Below are positions 1 through 7,507 of a stretch of 39,602 nucleotides of DNA, piece by piece. Position 1 is the first letter of the stretch. Each line of letters opens with the position of its first letter. Under the pieces are notes generated by a model that was not told the origin of the DNA, searched no databases, and saw only the letters and a list, made by a program, of their open reading frames with translations. The translations under genes and the position numbers were made by a program. This stretch comes from Flavobacterium sp. (lineage in GTDB: Bacteria; Bacteroidota; Bacteroidia; Flavobacteriales; Flavobacteriaceae): contig JALRGT010000030.1 in assembly GCA_023259675.1 (NCBI GenBank), positions 1-39,602 on the forward strand, in the 5' to 3' direction.

Positions 1-183
1 AATATTGTTGATGACGTATCCCGCTGCCGCAAGGAGTACGGTACTTAAAACCAATAAAAGATAGCGTCCGTCATTCAAAGCCAGTGGAATATTTTGTAGG
101 TTCAAAAATCCATATCTAAAGATAAGTTGCATCAGTGCAAGCATCAGTAGGTTTTGGTATCGAATGAGTTGGAGGTATTTCAT
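1..183 (-). CDS. UbiA-family prenyltransferase, N-terminal fragment (cut by window edge)
   Basis: Reading the minus strand from the ATG at 181-183 gives 61 codons that run off the left edge without a stop. The peptide begins MKYLQLIRYQNLLMLALMQL and has two hydrophobic stretches (about residues 10-27 and 42-56), ending AGYVINNI. This matches the first two membrane helices of flavobacterial UbiA-type enzymes annotated as geranylgeranylglycerol-phosphate geranylgeranyltransferase. The Asp-rich substrate motif normally follows right after the N-N-I-x-D segment, so it lies outside the window. The family transfers polyprenyl groups in the membrane. It follows kdsC-like and DUF2520 genes on the same strand, a neighbourhood I recall from Flavobacterium. 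The family call is good; the exact substrate is uncertain because most of the protein is missing. Confidence 0.7.
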   Translation of the reverse strand, partial: MKYLQLIRYQNLLMLALMQLIFRYGFLNLQNIPLALNDGRYLLLVLSTVLLAAAGYVINNI

Positions 184-193
184 TTTTTTTGAG

Positions 194-298
194 TATTCAG
201 TGTTCAGTATTCAGTGTTCAGTATTCAGTGTTTAGTGTTTAGTGTTCAGTATTCAGTGTTCAGTATTCAGTATTCAGTGAATAGTGTTTAGTCTTCAG
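194..298. repeat. Left heptamer array (15 units of TRTTCAG) beside a four-helix-bundle gene
   Basis: Fifteen in-phase 7-bp units fill this stretch, mostly TATTCAG and TGTTCAG with a few TGTTTAG, TGAATAG and TCTTCAG variants. The array begins 10 bp from the start codon of the UbiA gene and runs into the 3' end of the four-helix-bundle gene: that gene's stop codon (288-290) and its last codons lie inside the last two units. The units are the reverse complement of the array at 717-867 (AATACTG/AACACTG type), so the two arrays form inverted flanks of the gene. This is read directly from the sequence; its function is unknown. Confidence 0.9.
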
Positions 299-659
299 CG
301 ACTCCGAATTTTTTTGGATTTAGAATCATATAGTTAATCAGTTTTCCAATTTCTTCACTTTCAGAAATTAAAATAGTATACATTTCAATAGAGATATAGT
401 TGCATTTATAAGCAAATTCAATCCAAACTTGTGTTTCAGCGTTTTCTGCATCTGAGTCAGTTAGTTTGCTCTGAAAATGCCTTGGATAAATTCTTTTTCG
501 ATATGATTCAGCTATGTTGGCAGCTACACTTCTAGAAGAACGTCTAATTTGATCCGTTAAAGAGTACGTTTCTTCTTTAGGAAAGGATTTGGTTATTTCA
601 AATATTTTCATTGCCAAAGCAAATGATTTTTGATAAGCTAATAAATCTTGAAATCGCAT
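288..659 (-). CDS. Four-helix-bundle protein (S23/IVS-encoded family, TIGR02436-like)
   Basis: A 123-residue protein beginning MRFQDLLAYQKSFALAMKI, with QIRRSSRSVAANIAES near residues 37-52 and a long helical C-terminal half ending in ISESEEIGKLINYMI. This is the signature of the small four-helix-bundle family first seen as ORFs in intervening sequences of 23S rRNA and related in fold to Avd accessory proteins of diversity-generating retroelements. No enzymatic residues are evident; a basic helical surface suggests nucleic-acid binding, which is inference. The gene is isolated between kdsC and the UbiA gene and is bounded on both sides by arrays of 7-bp repeats in inverted orientation, with its last codons and stop inside the left array. 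That context suggests the gene and its repeats arrived as one unit. The start ATG at 657-659 gives the usual family length of about 115-125 residues. Confidence 0.85.
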   Translation of the reverse strand: MRFQDLLAYQKSFALAMKIFEITKSFPKEETYSLTDQIRRSSRSVAANIAESYRKRIYPRHFQSKLTDSDAENAETQVWIEFAYKCNYISIEMYTILISESEEIGKLINYMILNPKKFGVAED

Positions 660-716
660 CTGTTTTTTTATTTTAAAATTGATTAATTAAAACCCTTCCT
701 GCTCTCTGTTTAACTG

Positions 717-867
717 CTTACTGACCAATGAATGAACACTGACCATTGAATACTGCTCACTGATTACTGTCTACTGATTACTGTCTACTGATTACTGTCT
801 ACTGATTACTGCCGACTGACCCCTGCTTACTGATTACTGAATACTGACCACTGCCTACTGAAAACTA
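717..867. repeat. Right heptamer array (about 21 units of NNNACTG), inverted relative to the left array
   Basis: A run of 7-bp units, with ATTACTG and TCTACTG alternating several times and AATACTG, AACACTG, CTTACTG, ACCACTG and CCTACTG variants. Phase is kept apart from one 4-bp slip near 731-734. Read along the four-helix-bundle gene it is an upstream CAGTNNN array, complementary to the downstream array at 194-298. The last unit (AAAACTA, 861-867) contains the stop codon of the kdsC-like gene, so the array fills the whole gap up to that gene. Confidence 0.9.
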
Positions 868-1392
868 ATCATGTTTTCCGTCAAAATACTCCATCCATTT
901 TCCTTGTACTTTCATCACTTGTTCGATGACATCGCGAACGGCACCTTTTCCTCCGTTTTTATGTGAGATATATTTAGAAATTGCTTTTATTTCAGGACAG
1001 GAATCTTGCGGGCAAGTAGGCAAGCCCACTAATTTCATCACATGGTAATCGGGAATATCGTCGCCCATATACAAAACTTGTTCGGGTTTGATATTGTAAA
1101 TATCGGTGTACTCGTCGAAAGTCTCCACTTTGTTTGGGATTCCCAGATGGATGTCTGTCAGTCCCAGATTTCTCAATCGGATGCGAACGCCTTCGTTGCT
1201 TCCGCCAGAAATGACACATACATGATAACCACTTTCTACGGCTGCTTTCATAGCATAACCGTCTCTAATATTCATCGTTCGTTGCATTTCGCCATTGGAG
1301 GTTATAAATACGGAACCATCAGTAAGAACGCCATCTACATCAAAAATAAAAGTGGTGATGTCATTCATTATTTCTTTATAACTTTTTGCCAT
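865..1392 (-). CDS. kdsC: KdsC-like HAD phosphatase (3-deoxy-D-manno-octulosonate 8-phosphate phosphatase)
   Basis: A 175-residue HAD-superfamily phosphatase of the small, cap-less C0 type. Motif I is FDVDGVLTDG (nucleophile D18, acid/base D20), motif II is the VISGG segment near residue 60, and motif III/IV is the YMGDDIPD segment near residue 109. The reaction is removal of phosphate from Kdo-8-phosphate, giving free Kdo for the LPS inner core; YrbI/KdsC enzymes are about this length. The start at 1390-1392 overlaps the end of the DUF2520 gene by 17 nt, which argues for translational coupling; an ATG eight codons later (MNDITTF) would also leave the catalytic region complete. The TAG stop falls in the last unit of the heptamer array, so the array may have supplied or replaced the original 3' edge. 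A nucleotide-sugar phosphatase role cannot be fully excluded. Confidence 0.85.
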   Translation of the reverse strand: MAKSYKEIMNDITTFIFDVDGVLTDGSVFITSNGEMQRTMNIRDGYAMKAAVESGYHVCVISGGSNEGVRIRLRNLGLTDIHLGIPNKVETFDEYTDIYNIKPEQVLYMGDDIPDYHVMKLVGLPTCPQDSCPEIKAISKYISHKNGGKGAVRDVIEQVMKVQGKWMEYFDGKHD

Positions 1393-2149
1393 TATCTTGT
1401 ATTGCTTGTGTTAGGATTTTATAAATAGTTAATTGATTTTCATCGGTCAAAAACTTTTCGTGGGCTTCGATTGTTTTTTGATCCTTGCGTTTTGCTGGAC
1501 CCGTTTGTGCTTCTTCGGGTGTGAGTGTCATTATTTTTTGGGCGGTTTCGGCAATTATGGGTTTTAATATTTCGAAAGGAACCTGATGTTCTTGACAAAT
1601 GTCGGCACCTATTTTATACAGTTGATTCGTGAAATTATTCACAAAAACCGCCGCTACGTGTAGTGCCTTTCGCTGATTGGAATTGATGGCATATACGGCA
1701 TCAGAAATGGTTTGGGCCACTTTTTCTAATACCTGATAGTCGGTTGCGTTTTCGGCTTCCAGACACAAAGGAATTGTTTTGAAATCGACTTCTTTGTTTT
1801 TGGTAAATGTTTGCAATGGGTAAAAGACGCCTTTTCGATTATTGTCATTTAAAATTTCGAGCGGGGCACTTCCCGAGGTGTGCACCACCAAACGGTTTTT
1901 GAAAGGCAATTGATTTGAAACAGTTGCAATGGCATCATCAGAAACGCAAATGATATATACATCGGCTTCTTCCAGAAGATTCAAATCGGTTGTGATTTTA
2001 TCGGAATCGAGTAGGGAAGTCAAGCTTTCTTTTTTTCGTGAAAAAGCTTGCACTAACTCGATATCAGCACCTAGTTTTTGGGATTTTTGAAATGCGGTAA
2101 TCAAATGTTGCGCGACATTTCCGGAACCTATAATACTCACTTTAACCAT
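1376..2149 (-). CDS. DUF2520 Rossmann-fold NADP-binding protein
   Basis: A 257-residue protein with an N-terminal dinucleotide-binding loop (VSIIGSGNVAQHL, residues 4-16) and the C-terminal helical DUF2520 domain (HVAAVFVNNFTNQLY near residue 164 and a TGPAKRKD segment near residue 217). The fold resembles the F420-dependent NADP reductase and ketopantoate/6-phosphogluconate dehydrogenase families, but the substrate is not known. It is the first gene of a minus-strand run into kdsC and the UbiA gene. A TAnnTTTG box lies only 4 nt upstream of the ATG, implying a nearly leaderless mRNA. Family assignment is firm; function is not. Confidence 0.85.
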   Translation of the reverse strand: MVKVSIIGSGNVAQHLITAFQKSQKLGADIELVQAFSRKKESLTSLLDSDKITTDLNLLEEADVYIICVSDDAIATVSNQLPFKNRLVVHTSGSAPLEILNDNNRKGVFYPLQTFTKNKEVDFKTIPLCLEAENATDYQVLEKVAQTISDAVYAINSNQRKALHVAAVFVNNFTNQLYKIGADICQEHQVPFEILKPIIAETAQKIMTLTPEEAQTGPAKRKDQKTIEAHEKFLTDENQLTIYKILTQAIQDNGKKL

Positions 2150-2153
2150 TCGA

Positions 2154-2161
2154 CAAAAATA
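2154..2161 (-). promoter_or_regulatory. Candidate minus-7 box (TATTTTTG) of the DUF2520 gene
   Basis: On the minus strand TATTTTTG fits the Bacteroidota TAnnTTTG consensus exactly and ends 4 nt before the start codon. No clear minus-33 TTTG lies at the expected 19-20 nt spacing. Confidence 0.45.
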
Positions 2162-2305
2162 AATAAAAAAGTGGAGGAATTGTAAGTCCTTTTTAGAATG
2201 ATTGTAAAATTAATTCAAAGAAACCTACTTGATTATAGATTTCTCGAATGCTTATTTTTGGATTAAATTAACTTTTGTCAGATTATGGAAGTCAACATTT
2301 TTAAG

Positions 2306-2313
2306 TACTTTTG
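2306..2313 (+). promoter_or_regulatory. Candidate minus-7 box (TACTTTTG) of ccsBA
   Basis: TACTTTTG matches TAnnTTTG. Transcription would begin around 2318-2320, downstream of the in-frame TTG at 2311 and upstream of the ATG at 2347, which supports 2347 as the real start. A good minus-33 partner is not evident. Confidence 0.5.
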
Positions 2314-2346
2314 TCGCACTTTAAAAAAAATACAATTCCTTATAAA

Positions 2347-5300
2347 ATGGATAAAAAAATACTTTCAATTTTATTTTCTACACGTTTAATGGCAATTCTT
2401 TTCCTGACTTTCGCAATCGCAATGGCTACAGGGACTTTTATAGAAAGTAAGTACAATACAGATACCGCCCGAATTTTAATTTATAATAGCAAATGGTTTG
2501 AAGCCATCATGGTATTTTTTATGATCAATTTCATTGGAAATATCAAGCGCTATCAGTTATTGAAAAAAGAAAAATGGGCGACTTTGTTACTGCATTTGGC
2601 TTTTGTTTTTATTCTGTTGGGTGCATTCGTTACCCGTTACATCAGCTACGAAGGGATGATGCCCATACGCGAAGGTGCTGCCGAGAATCAATTTTATTCG
2701 GATAAAACATTCCTGACCGTATTTGTTGATGGGGAATATAAAGGAGAAATGAAACGCAGGATTTTTGAAAAACCATTGTTATTGTCCCCCGCAACCAACA
2801 ATAACTTTTCGATTAGTGAGAAATTTGCGGATACTCCTTTTGAAATAGAATACAAAAATTTTATCATGGGTGCCAAAGAATATGTAAAAGCAGACGATAA
2901 AGGGGTTTTGTATTTAAAATTAGTCGAAGCCGGAGACGGTGGAAGAGAAGAACATTTCTTGAAAGAAGGGGAAGTTCAAAACATTCACAATGTTTTATTT
3001 GCCTTGAATAAGCCGACGGATGGTGCCATCAATATTAATTTATCGGGAGAAACAGCAACGATCCAGACACCGTTTGAAGGGAATTTTATGCGAATGGCCG
3101 ATAAGCTGCAAGGCGAAGTGACCAAAGACAAAGAACAACCTTTGATGATGCGTTCGCTTTACAGTATTGGAGACATCCGATTTGTGTTTCCGGATCCTGC
3201 CACAAAAGGTGTCATTGACTATGAATCCAGCAATGATTTTAAAGCTAAAAATCATGAGGATGCTGTCGTATTAAAAGTTAAGGCAGAAGGACAGGAGAAA
3301 GAAGTTACCGTGTTGGGATCTAAAGGCAAAATAGGGCAATTTAAATCGGTTAAAATTGGAGGACTCGAATATACTTTTTTCTACGGAAGTAAAGCTTATA
3401 CCTTGCCTTTCAAAATCAAATTGAATGATTTCATCGCACAGAAATATCCGGGAACGGAGAAAAGTTATTCTTCGTTCGAAAGTCAGGTTACCGTTCAGGA
3501 TTCGATAAAACCTTTTGATGCCAGAATTTATATGAACCATGTCTTGGATTATAAAGGATATCGTTTTTTTCAATCTTCTTTCGATCCAGATGAAAAAGGA
3601 ACGGTATTATCTGTAAACCATGATTTCTGGGGAACGGCGATTACCTATGCAGGATATTTTATGTTGTTTTTTGCTATGATGGCCATTATGTTTACCAAAT
3701 ATTCCCGTTTTGCCGATTTGAAACGAAAACTGGAAGTGGTTAAAGAAAAAAAGGCAAAATTATTGACCGTATTGATTTTGTTGTTGAGTCTAAATGGTTT
3801 TGCCCAAATGCATGACCATGACCACGAACATGAGCATGATGGAGCAACCGAAAGTGAAGTGCACATGATGCCGACATTAACCGAAAAACAAACGGATTCC
3901 CTGCTGAATAAATATAAAGTAACGGAAGAACACGCAGCGAAATTCGGTAGACTCGTTATCCAGGATTTAGGTGGAAGAATGAAGCCAATCAATACATTCT
4001 CTTCTGAATTGTTGCGAAAAGTGAGTCATTCGGATACATACAAAGGATTGAATTCGGATCAGGTATTTATATCGATGTCCCAATATGCTAAACTTTGGAT
4101 TGAAATTCCGATTATTTACATCAAAAGTGGGAATGACAGTATCCGAAAAATTATCGGTATTGACAGTAAAGCGAAGTACGCTCCTTTTATTGCCTTTTTT
4201 GATGAAAAAGGAAACTATAAATTATCTCCATATTTGGATGAAGCTTATAAGGCGGCCAATCCAAATCAATTTGAAAAAGATTTTGTGGAAACGGATAAAA
4301 AAGTCAATTTGATGGAATCGGCTTTGAGTGGTAGTATCCTGAAAATTTTTCCGATACCGAATGATAAAAATAACAAGTGGATTTCTTATTTAGAGTTGGA
4401 ACATGCCGGTTTAAAAGGAATGGATTCTACGTATACCAAAAACGTTTTACCGCTTTATTTTGGTTCTTTAAACCATGCATCGCTTTCGAATGATTATAAA
4501 AATGCCAATGATTTACTGGAAAGTATCAATGGATTTCAGAAGAAATTTGGAAGTAAAGTAATGCCAAGTGAAGATAAAATTACGGCTGAAATCATTTATA
4601 ATAAATATGACGTTTTCAAGAAATTATCGTATTGGTATATTTTTGCATCCATATTGATGTTATTGTTTACCATTTTGGAAATCTTCAAAGAGCGTAAAAT
4701 TTTAGCCATTGCCGTGAATACCATGCATGTTATCATTGGTTTATTGTTTGTATTACATACACTTGGATTAATTGCACGTTGGTATATTTCCGGTCATGCC
4801 CCATGGAGTAATGCCTATGAATCGATTATCTATATCGCTTGGGCGACGATGTTTTTTGGTTTGGCTTTCGATATAAAATCTAAATTAACGGTGGCTTCTT
4901 CAGCGTTTGTAACCGCAATGATTTTGATGGCGGCCTATATGAACTGGATTGATCCGGAAATTGCCAATTTGCAACCGGTACTTAATTCGTATTGGTTAAT
5001 GATACATGTGGCAGTTATCGTGGCGAGTTATGGTCCTTTTGCGTTGGGAATGATTTTAGGTTTTGTGGCCTTATTGCTAATCTTCTTTACCAATGAAAAG
5101 AACAAAGCCAAAATGGATTTGAATATCCAAGAGATAACCTATATCAATGAAATGGCGTTGACCATTGGACTGATTATGTTGACCATCGGTAACTTCTTAG
5201 GCGGACAATGGGCCAATGAAAGTTGGGGACGTTATTGGGGATGGGATCCTAAAGAAACTTGGGCTTTAATCAGTATTATGATTTATGCTTTTGTGATTCA

Positions 5301-5532
5301 CGCGCGATTTGTTCCTTCTTTACGCGGAAAATGGATTTTTAACCTGATGAGCATGTTTGCTTTTATCTCCATTTTATTTACCTATTACGGAGTGAATTTC
5401 CACTTGGTAGGATTGCATTCTTATGCTAGTGGTGAAGCACATTCATTGAACTGGATTTATTACACGATGGGAACCATCAGTTTAATAGGAGCGATTACCT
5501 ATCCAAAATACAGAAAGTACTATAAGAAATAA
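2347..5532 (+). CDS. ccsBA: Fused cytochrome c maturation protein CcsB-CcsA (ResB-ResC, system II)
   Basis: About 1061 residues from the ATG at 2347; an in-frame TTG at 2311 would add 12 residues but lies inside the putative promoter. The N-terminal part is ResB/CcsB-like, with membrane helices near residues 8-30, 45-65 and 80-100, a long periplasmic region, and another helix near 430-450. A second hydrophobic segment ending in LNGFAQ and followed by a His-rich stretch (HDHDHEHEHD, near residue 490) looks like an internal signal-type anchor. The C-terminal third is a CcsA/ResC polytopic domain with the haem-handling tryptophan motif WANESWGRYWGWDPKETW near 950-970. The family carries haem across the membrane and attaches it to apocytochrome c. 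The fused gene is usual in Bacteroidota. The gene ends in a strong hairpin terminator, and a second copy of its last 10 codons plus terminator lies 5.4 kb downstream. Confidence 0.93.
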   Translation: MDKKILSILFSTRLMAILFLTFAIAMATGTFIESKYNTDTARILIYNSKWFEAIMVFFMINFIGNIKRYQLLKKEKWATLLLHLAFVFILLGAFVTRYISYEGMMPIREGAAENQFYSDKTFLTVFVDGEYKGEMKRRIFEKPLLLSPATNNNFSISEKFADTPFEIEYKNFIMGAKEYVKADDKGVLYLKLVEAGDGGREEHFLKEGEVQNIHNVLFALNKPTDGAININLSGETATIQTPFEGNFMRMADKLQGEVTKDKEQPLMMRSLYSIGDIRFVFPDPATKGVIDYESSNDFKAKNHEDAVVLKVKAEGQEKEVTVLGSKGKIGQFKSVKIGGLEYTFFYGSKAYTLPFKIKLNDFIAQKYPGTEKSYSSFESQVTVQDSIKPFDARIYMNHVLDYKGYRFFQSSFDPDEKGTVLSVNHDFWGTAITYAGYFMLFFAMMAIMFTKYSRFADLKRKLEVVKEKKAKLLTVLILLLSLNGFAQMHDHDHEHEHDGATESEVHMMPTLTEKQTDSLLNKYKVTEEHAAKFGRLVIQDLGGRMKPINTFSSELLRKVSHSDTYKGLNSDQVFISMSQYAKLWIEIPIIYIKSGNDSIRKIIGIDSKAKYAPFIAFFDEKGNYKLSPYLDEAYKAANPNQFEKDFVETDKKVNLMESALSGSILKIFPIPNDKNNKWISYLELEHAGLKGMDSTYTKNVLPLYFGSLNHASLSNDYKNANDLLESINGFQKKFGSKVMPSEDKITAEIIYNKYDVFKKLSYWYIFASILMLLFTILEIFKERKILAIAVNTMHVIIGLLFVLHTLGLIARWYISGHAPWSNAYESIIYIAWATMFFGLAFDIKSKLTVASSAFVTAMILMAAYMNWIDPEIANLQPVLNSYWLMIHVAVIVASYGPFALGMILGFVALLLIFFTNEKNKAKMDLNIQEITYINEMALTIGLIMLTIGNFLGGQWANESWGRYWGWDPKETWALISIMIYAFVIHARFVPSLRGKWIFNLMSMFAFISILFTYYGVNFHLVGLHSYASGEAHSLNWIYYTMGTISLIGAITYPKYRKYYKK

Positions 5533-5592
5533 TTATTCTCCTAGACACAAAAAAGGTTCAACTGCAAAGTTGAACCTTTTTTGTTTTCATCA
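5500..5592 (+). repeat. Direct repeat copy 1: 3' end of ccsBA plus terminator
   Basis: This 93-bp stretch (last codons of ccsBA, stop, spacer and hairpin terminator up to TTTTCATCA) recurs at 10882-10975 in the same orientation with four substitutions and one extra T. Homology stops abruptly right after TTTTCATCA in both copies. The two copies bound the AraC-adhesin block. Confidence 0.95.
5550..5582 (+). terminator. Rho-independent terminator after ccsBA
   Basis: A 14-bp perfect stem (AAAAAGGTTCAACT / AGTTGAACCTTTTT) with loop GCAA and T tracts on both strands, so it can act in both directions. It would also terminate the convergent AraC-type gene. Confidence 0.9.
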
Positions 5593-6732
5593 TATTGGGG
5601 AATGAATACTGTTGACATACTCTATGGGAGCGTTACCAGTAATTTCTTTGAAACTTGTAAAAAAAGGATTGTATGAGGTGAAGCCAATCTTTTTTGAAAG
5701 AGAATCCAATGTATTGTTTTTCAAATAACCGTTGTCTATGAGTTGGATTGCATCTTGAATTCGGATTGCTTTTTTATACTCAGAAAAGGAAATTGTAGCG
5801 TGGTATTTAAATAAGTAAGAGAGATGACTTTTAGGAATGCTTAGCTTGATTGCCAAATCGGAAACAGTAGCATTTTGGTCTCTAAAAAAATCATGTTGAA
5901 AGGAAATTTTTTCAATTTCTTCAAAATAATTCTGAAGATTAGGATTTATTTTTTCTTTTAAAACCAAATGTTGAGAGTTTTTAATTTCAGTAATAGGTTG
6001 TGTTTTCCAAATTTCGTTAAATACTAATTTCGAATTTCTGTTTTCTTGTATTTTTTCATTCAAAAGTGTGTAACCATAGAGGATTTCTGGGGAAATTAAT
6101 ATTTTAATTAATATAAATATCCATATTAGGGATGCAACCCATTGGTAAGAAAGTCCTCTCATTATTCCATTATGAGACACTTCAAGTAATAAAGAAACAG
6201 AAAGTCTTAATGCAGCCAATAGTAGCGCACTGAATAAAAATAAAGTCCAGTTGTGTATTTTTTTATTTTGCTTTTTTTTGTTCCAAATGTTGTTTTTTAA
6301 AACGTTGAAACACAAATAGATATAGGTAATTAGAAAAGCTAAGAATATAAGATACAATAAAAGTCTTATCGAATAACTAGGACTAATGAAATCGTATATT
6401 TTAAGCGTTATAAAAAAATAGAAAATAGGAAATATTAAATGTAACCAATCAGTTCTAGAGTAGTTTTTTTTAGAATCTAAATTTTTAAAATATAAATAAC
6501 ATATTGGTATAACCACGGAGGATAGGTTAAAATATTTGGTGTACATAGCTATCGTATCAAAATCGGAAATAATATTGATTATGCCATATATAAAAAAGCG
6601 ACCGGAAATGATAAAAATCAACAAAACCATATAAATGTTCATTATGGAATTTGATTTTTTATTGATGAAAAGTATAGCGCTAATGATAAATCCTATTAGT
6701 CCAGCAATTATAGATAATGTGTTTAATACCAT
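5590..6732 (-). CDS. Membrane-anchored AraC-family transcriptional regulator
   Basis: A 380-residue protein. The first ~225 residues contain about seven hydrophobic segments (for example 4-22, 32-52, 70-84, 96-112, 125-143, 165-180 and 200-215). The C-terminal ~100 residues form an AraC-type double helix-turn-helix, with the first HTH around VSDLAIKLSIPKSHLSYLF and the second around LDSLSKKIGFTSYNPFFTSF followed by GNAPIEY. This layout is common in Flavobacteriia and is assumed to sense signals in or at the membrane. The gene is convergent with ccsBA and divergent from the T9SS/barrel/adhesin genes, so it is a plausible regulator of those genes (inference). Its stop codon abuts the ccsBA terminator, exactly where the direct repeat ends, so it is the first gene of the inserted block. 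Confidence 0.85.
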   Translation of the reverse strand: MVLNTLSIIAGLIGFIISAILFINKKSNSIMNIYMVLLIFIISGRFFIYGIINIISDFDTIAMYTKYFNLSSVVIPICYLYFKNLDSKKNYSRTDWLHLIFPIFYFFITLKIYDFISPSYSIRLLLYLIFLAFLITYIYLCFNVLKNNIWNKKKQNKKIHNWTLFLFSALLLAALRLSVSLLLEVSHNGIMRGLSYQWVASLIWIFILIKILISPEILYGYTLLNEKIQENRNSKLVFNEIWKTQPITEIKNSQHLVLKEKINPNLQNYFEEIEKISFQHDFFRDQNATVSDLAIKLSIPKSHLSYLFKYHATISFSEYKKAIRIQDAIQLIDNGYLKNNTLDSLSKKIGFTSYNPFFTSFKEITGNAPIEYVNSIHSPI

Positions 6733-7036
6733 TTAAAAAATATGTAAATAAGATTTAGCTAATAAATTTAACTTTAGAATTGAAAATGATTTTATTTTTA
6801 GTTACTAAAAACTGAAGAATAATCTGATTTGTACTTAATGTAATCGAACAATATAATTTTTTTATTTTCTGTTTTAAATATTTAATAAAAATTTTCCTTC
6901 ATTTTTATAAATTCGTTTATAAATACGTTACTAATAACCGAAAAATTATTACTACCTACCTTAAAAAACGGATTAAAAGCATAAAGCGTCGATAAACTAC
7001 AGTGTTTGTTGCTAATTTTGTTTCAAATAATTTTTT
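6733..7036. other. AT-rich divergent intergenic region
   Basis: About 300 bp between the divergent AraC-type gene and the T9SS protein gene. It is very AT-rich and contains a TAATTTTG box (7013-7020) just before the plus-strand start. I see no ORF, clear operator palindrome or RNA here; binding sites of the neighbouring regulator would be expected in it. Confidence 0.5.
7013..7020 (+). promoter_or_regulatory. Candidate minus-7 box (TAATTTTG) of the T9SS-barrel-adhesin operon
   Basis: Fits TAnnTTTG and lies 16 nt before the ATG at 7037. No minus-33 TTTG is visible at normal spacing, which would suit a promoter that needs an activator such as the divergent AraC-type protein. Confidence 0.45.
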
Positions 7037-7507
7037 ATGAAGTATTTACTTTTATTTTTTTCAGTTTCGTTTTACGGCCAGGTTTTACATCACCAAATGA
7101 TTTCCTCTCAAGGAGTGACAAAAAAGATTGCTACGGGTCAGATAATTAATCAAACGATTGGTCAGCAAAGTTCCATTGGTACTTCAAACAAAGAGGTCAT
7201 CGTGATGCAAGGATTTCAACAAAGTTTATGGGTGAATTATATCGCATCTAATGAAAAAACGGAATTCAGTACCACAACTTATCCGAACCCATTTACGGAT
7301 CTAATTAATTTCCAATTTTCAAAACCTATTGAAGAAGATGTATCAGTCTTTGTTTTTGATATAAGTGGTCGTTTGGTCCTCCAACAAAAGAAAATGGCTG
7401 ATAATTCAATTTTAACGATTGATCTGTCTAAGTTACCTCGTTCAGAATACTTAGTTAAACTTCAAAATAATACACTAACCTACTATACTAAAATTATTAA
7501 ATTATGA
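7037..7507 (+). CDS. Small secreted protein with T9SS type A sorting domain
   Basis: A 156-residue protein with a short signal peptide (about residues 1-16, ending near FYGQ) and a C-terminal type A sorting domain: YPNPFTDLINFQF near residue 82, FDISGRLVL near 109-118, and the conserved ending in which a Tyr/Thr-Lys-Ile-Ile-Lys stretch closes the protein. The domain directs export through the type IX secretion system and attachment to the outer surface. The region between signal and sorting domain is only about 55 residues (with a QGF segment), so there is little room for a catalytic cargo. It may be a structural partner of the following barrel and adhesin proteins. The stop overlaps the next start (ATGA, 7504-7507), showing tight coupling. 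Confidence 0.85.
   Translation: MKYLLLFFSVSFYGQVLHHQMISSQGVTKKIATGQIINQTIGQQSSIGTSNKEVIVMQGFQQSLWVNYIASNEKTEFSTTTYPNPFTDLINFQFSKPIEEDVSVFVFDISGRLVLQQKKMADNSILTIDLSKLPRSEYLVKLQNNTLTYYTKIIKL

Noticed and set aside
194..867. CRISPR array
   Set aside because: Units are 7 bp and contiguous with no unique spacers, and no cas genes are present.
2311..2346. TTG start adding 12 residues to CcsBA
   Set aside because: The TTG lies inside the TACTTTTG minus-7 box, upstream of the likely transcription start; the ATG at 2347 leads directly into the hydrophobic N-terminus.
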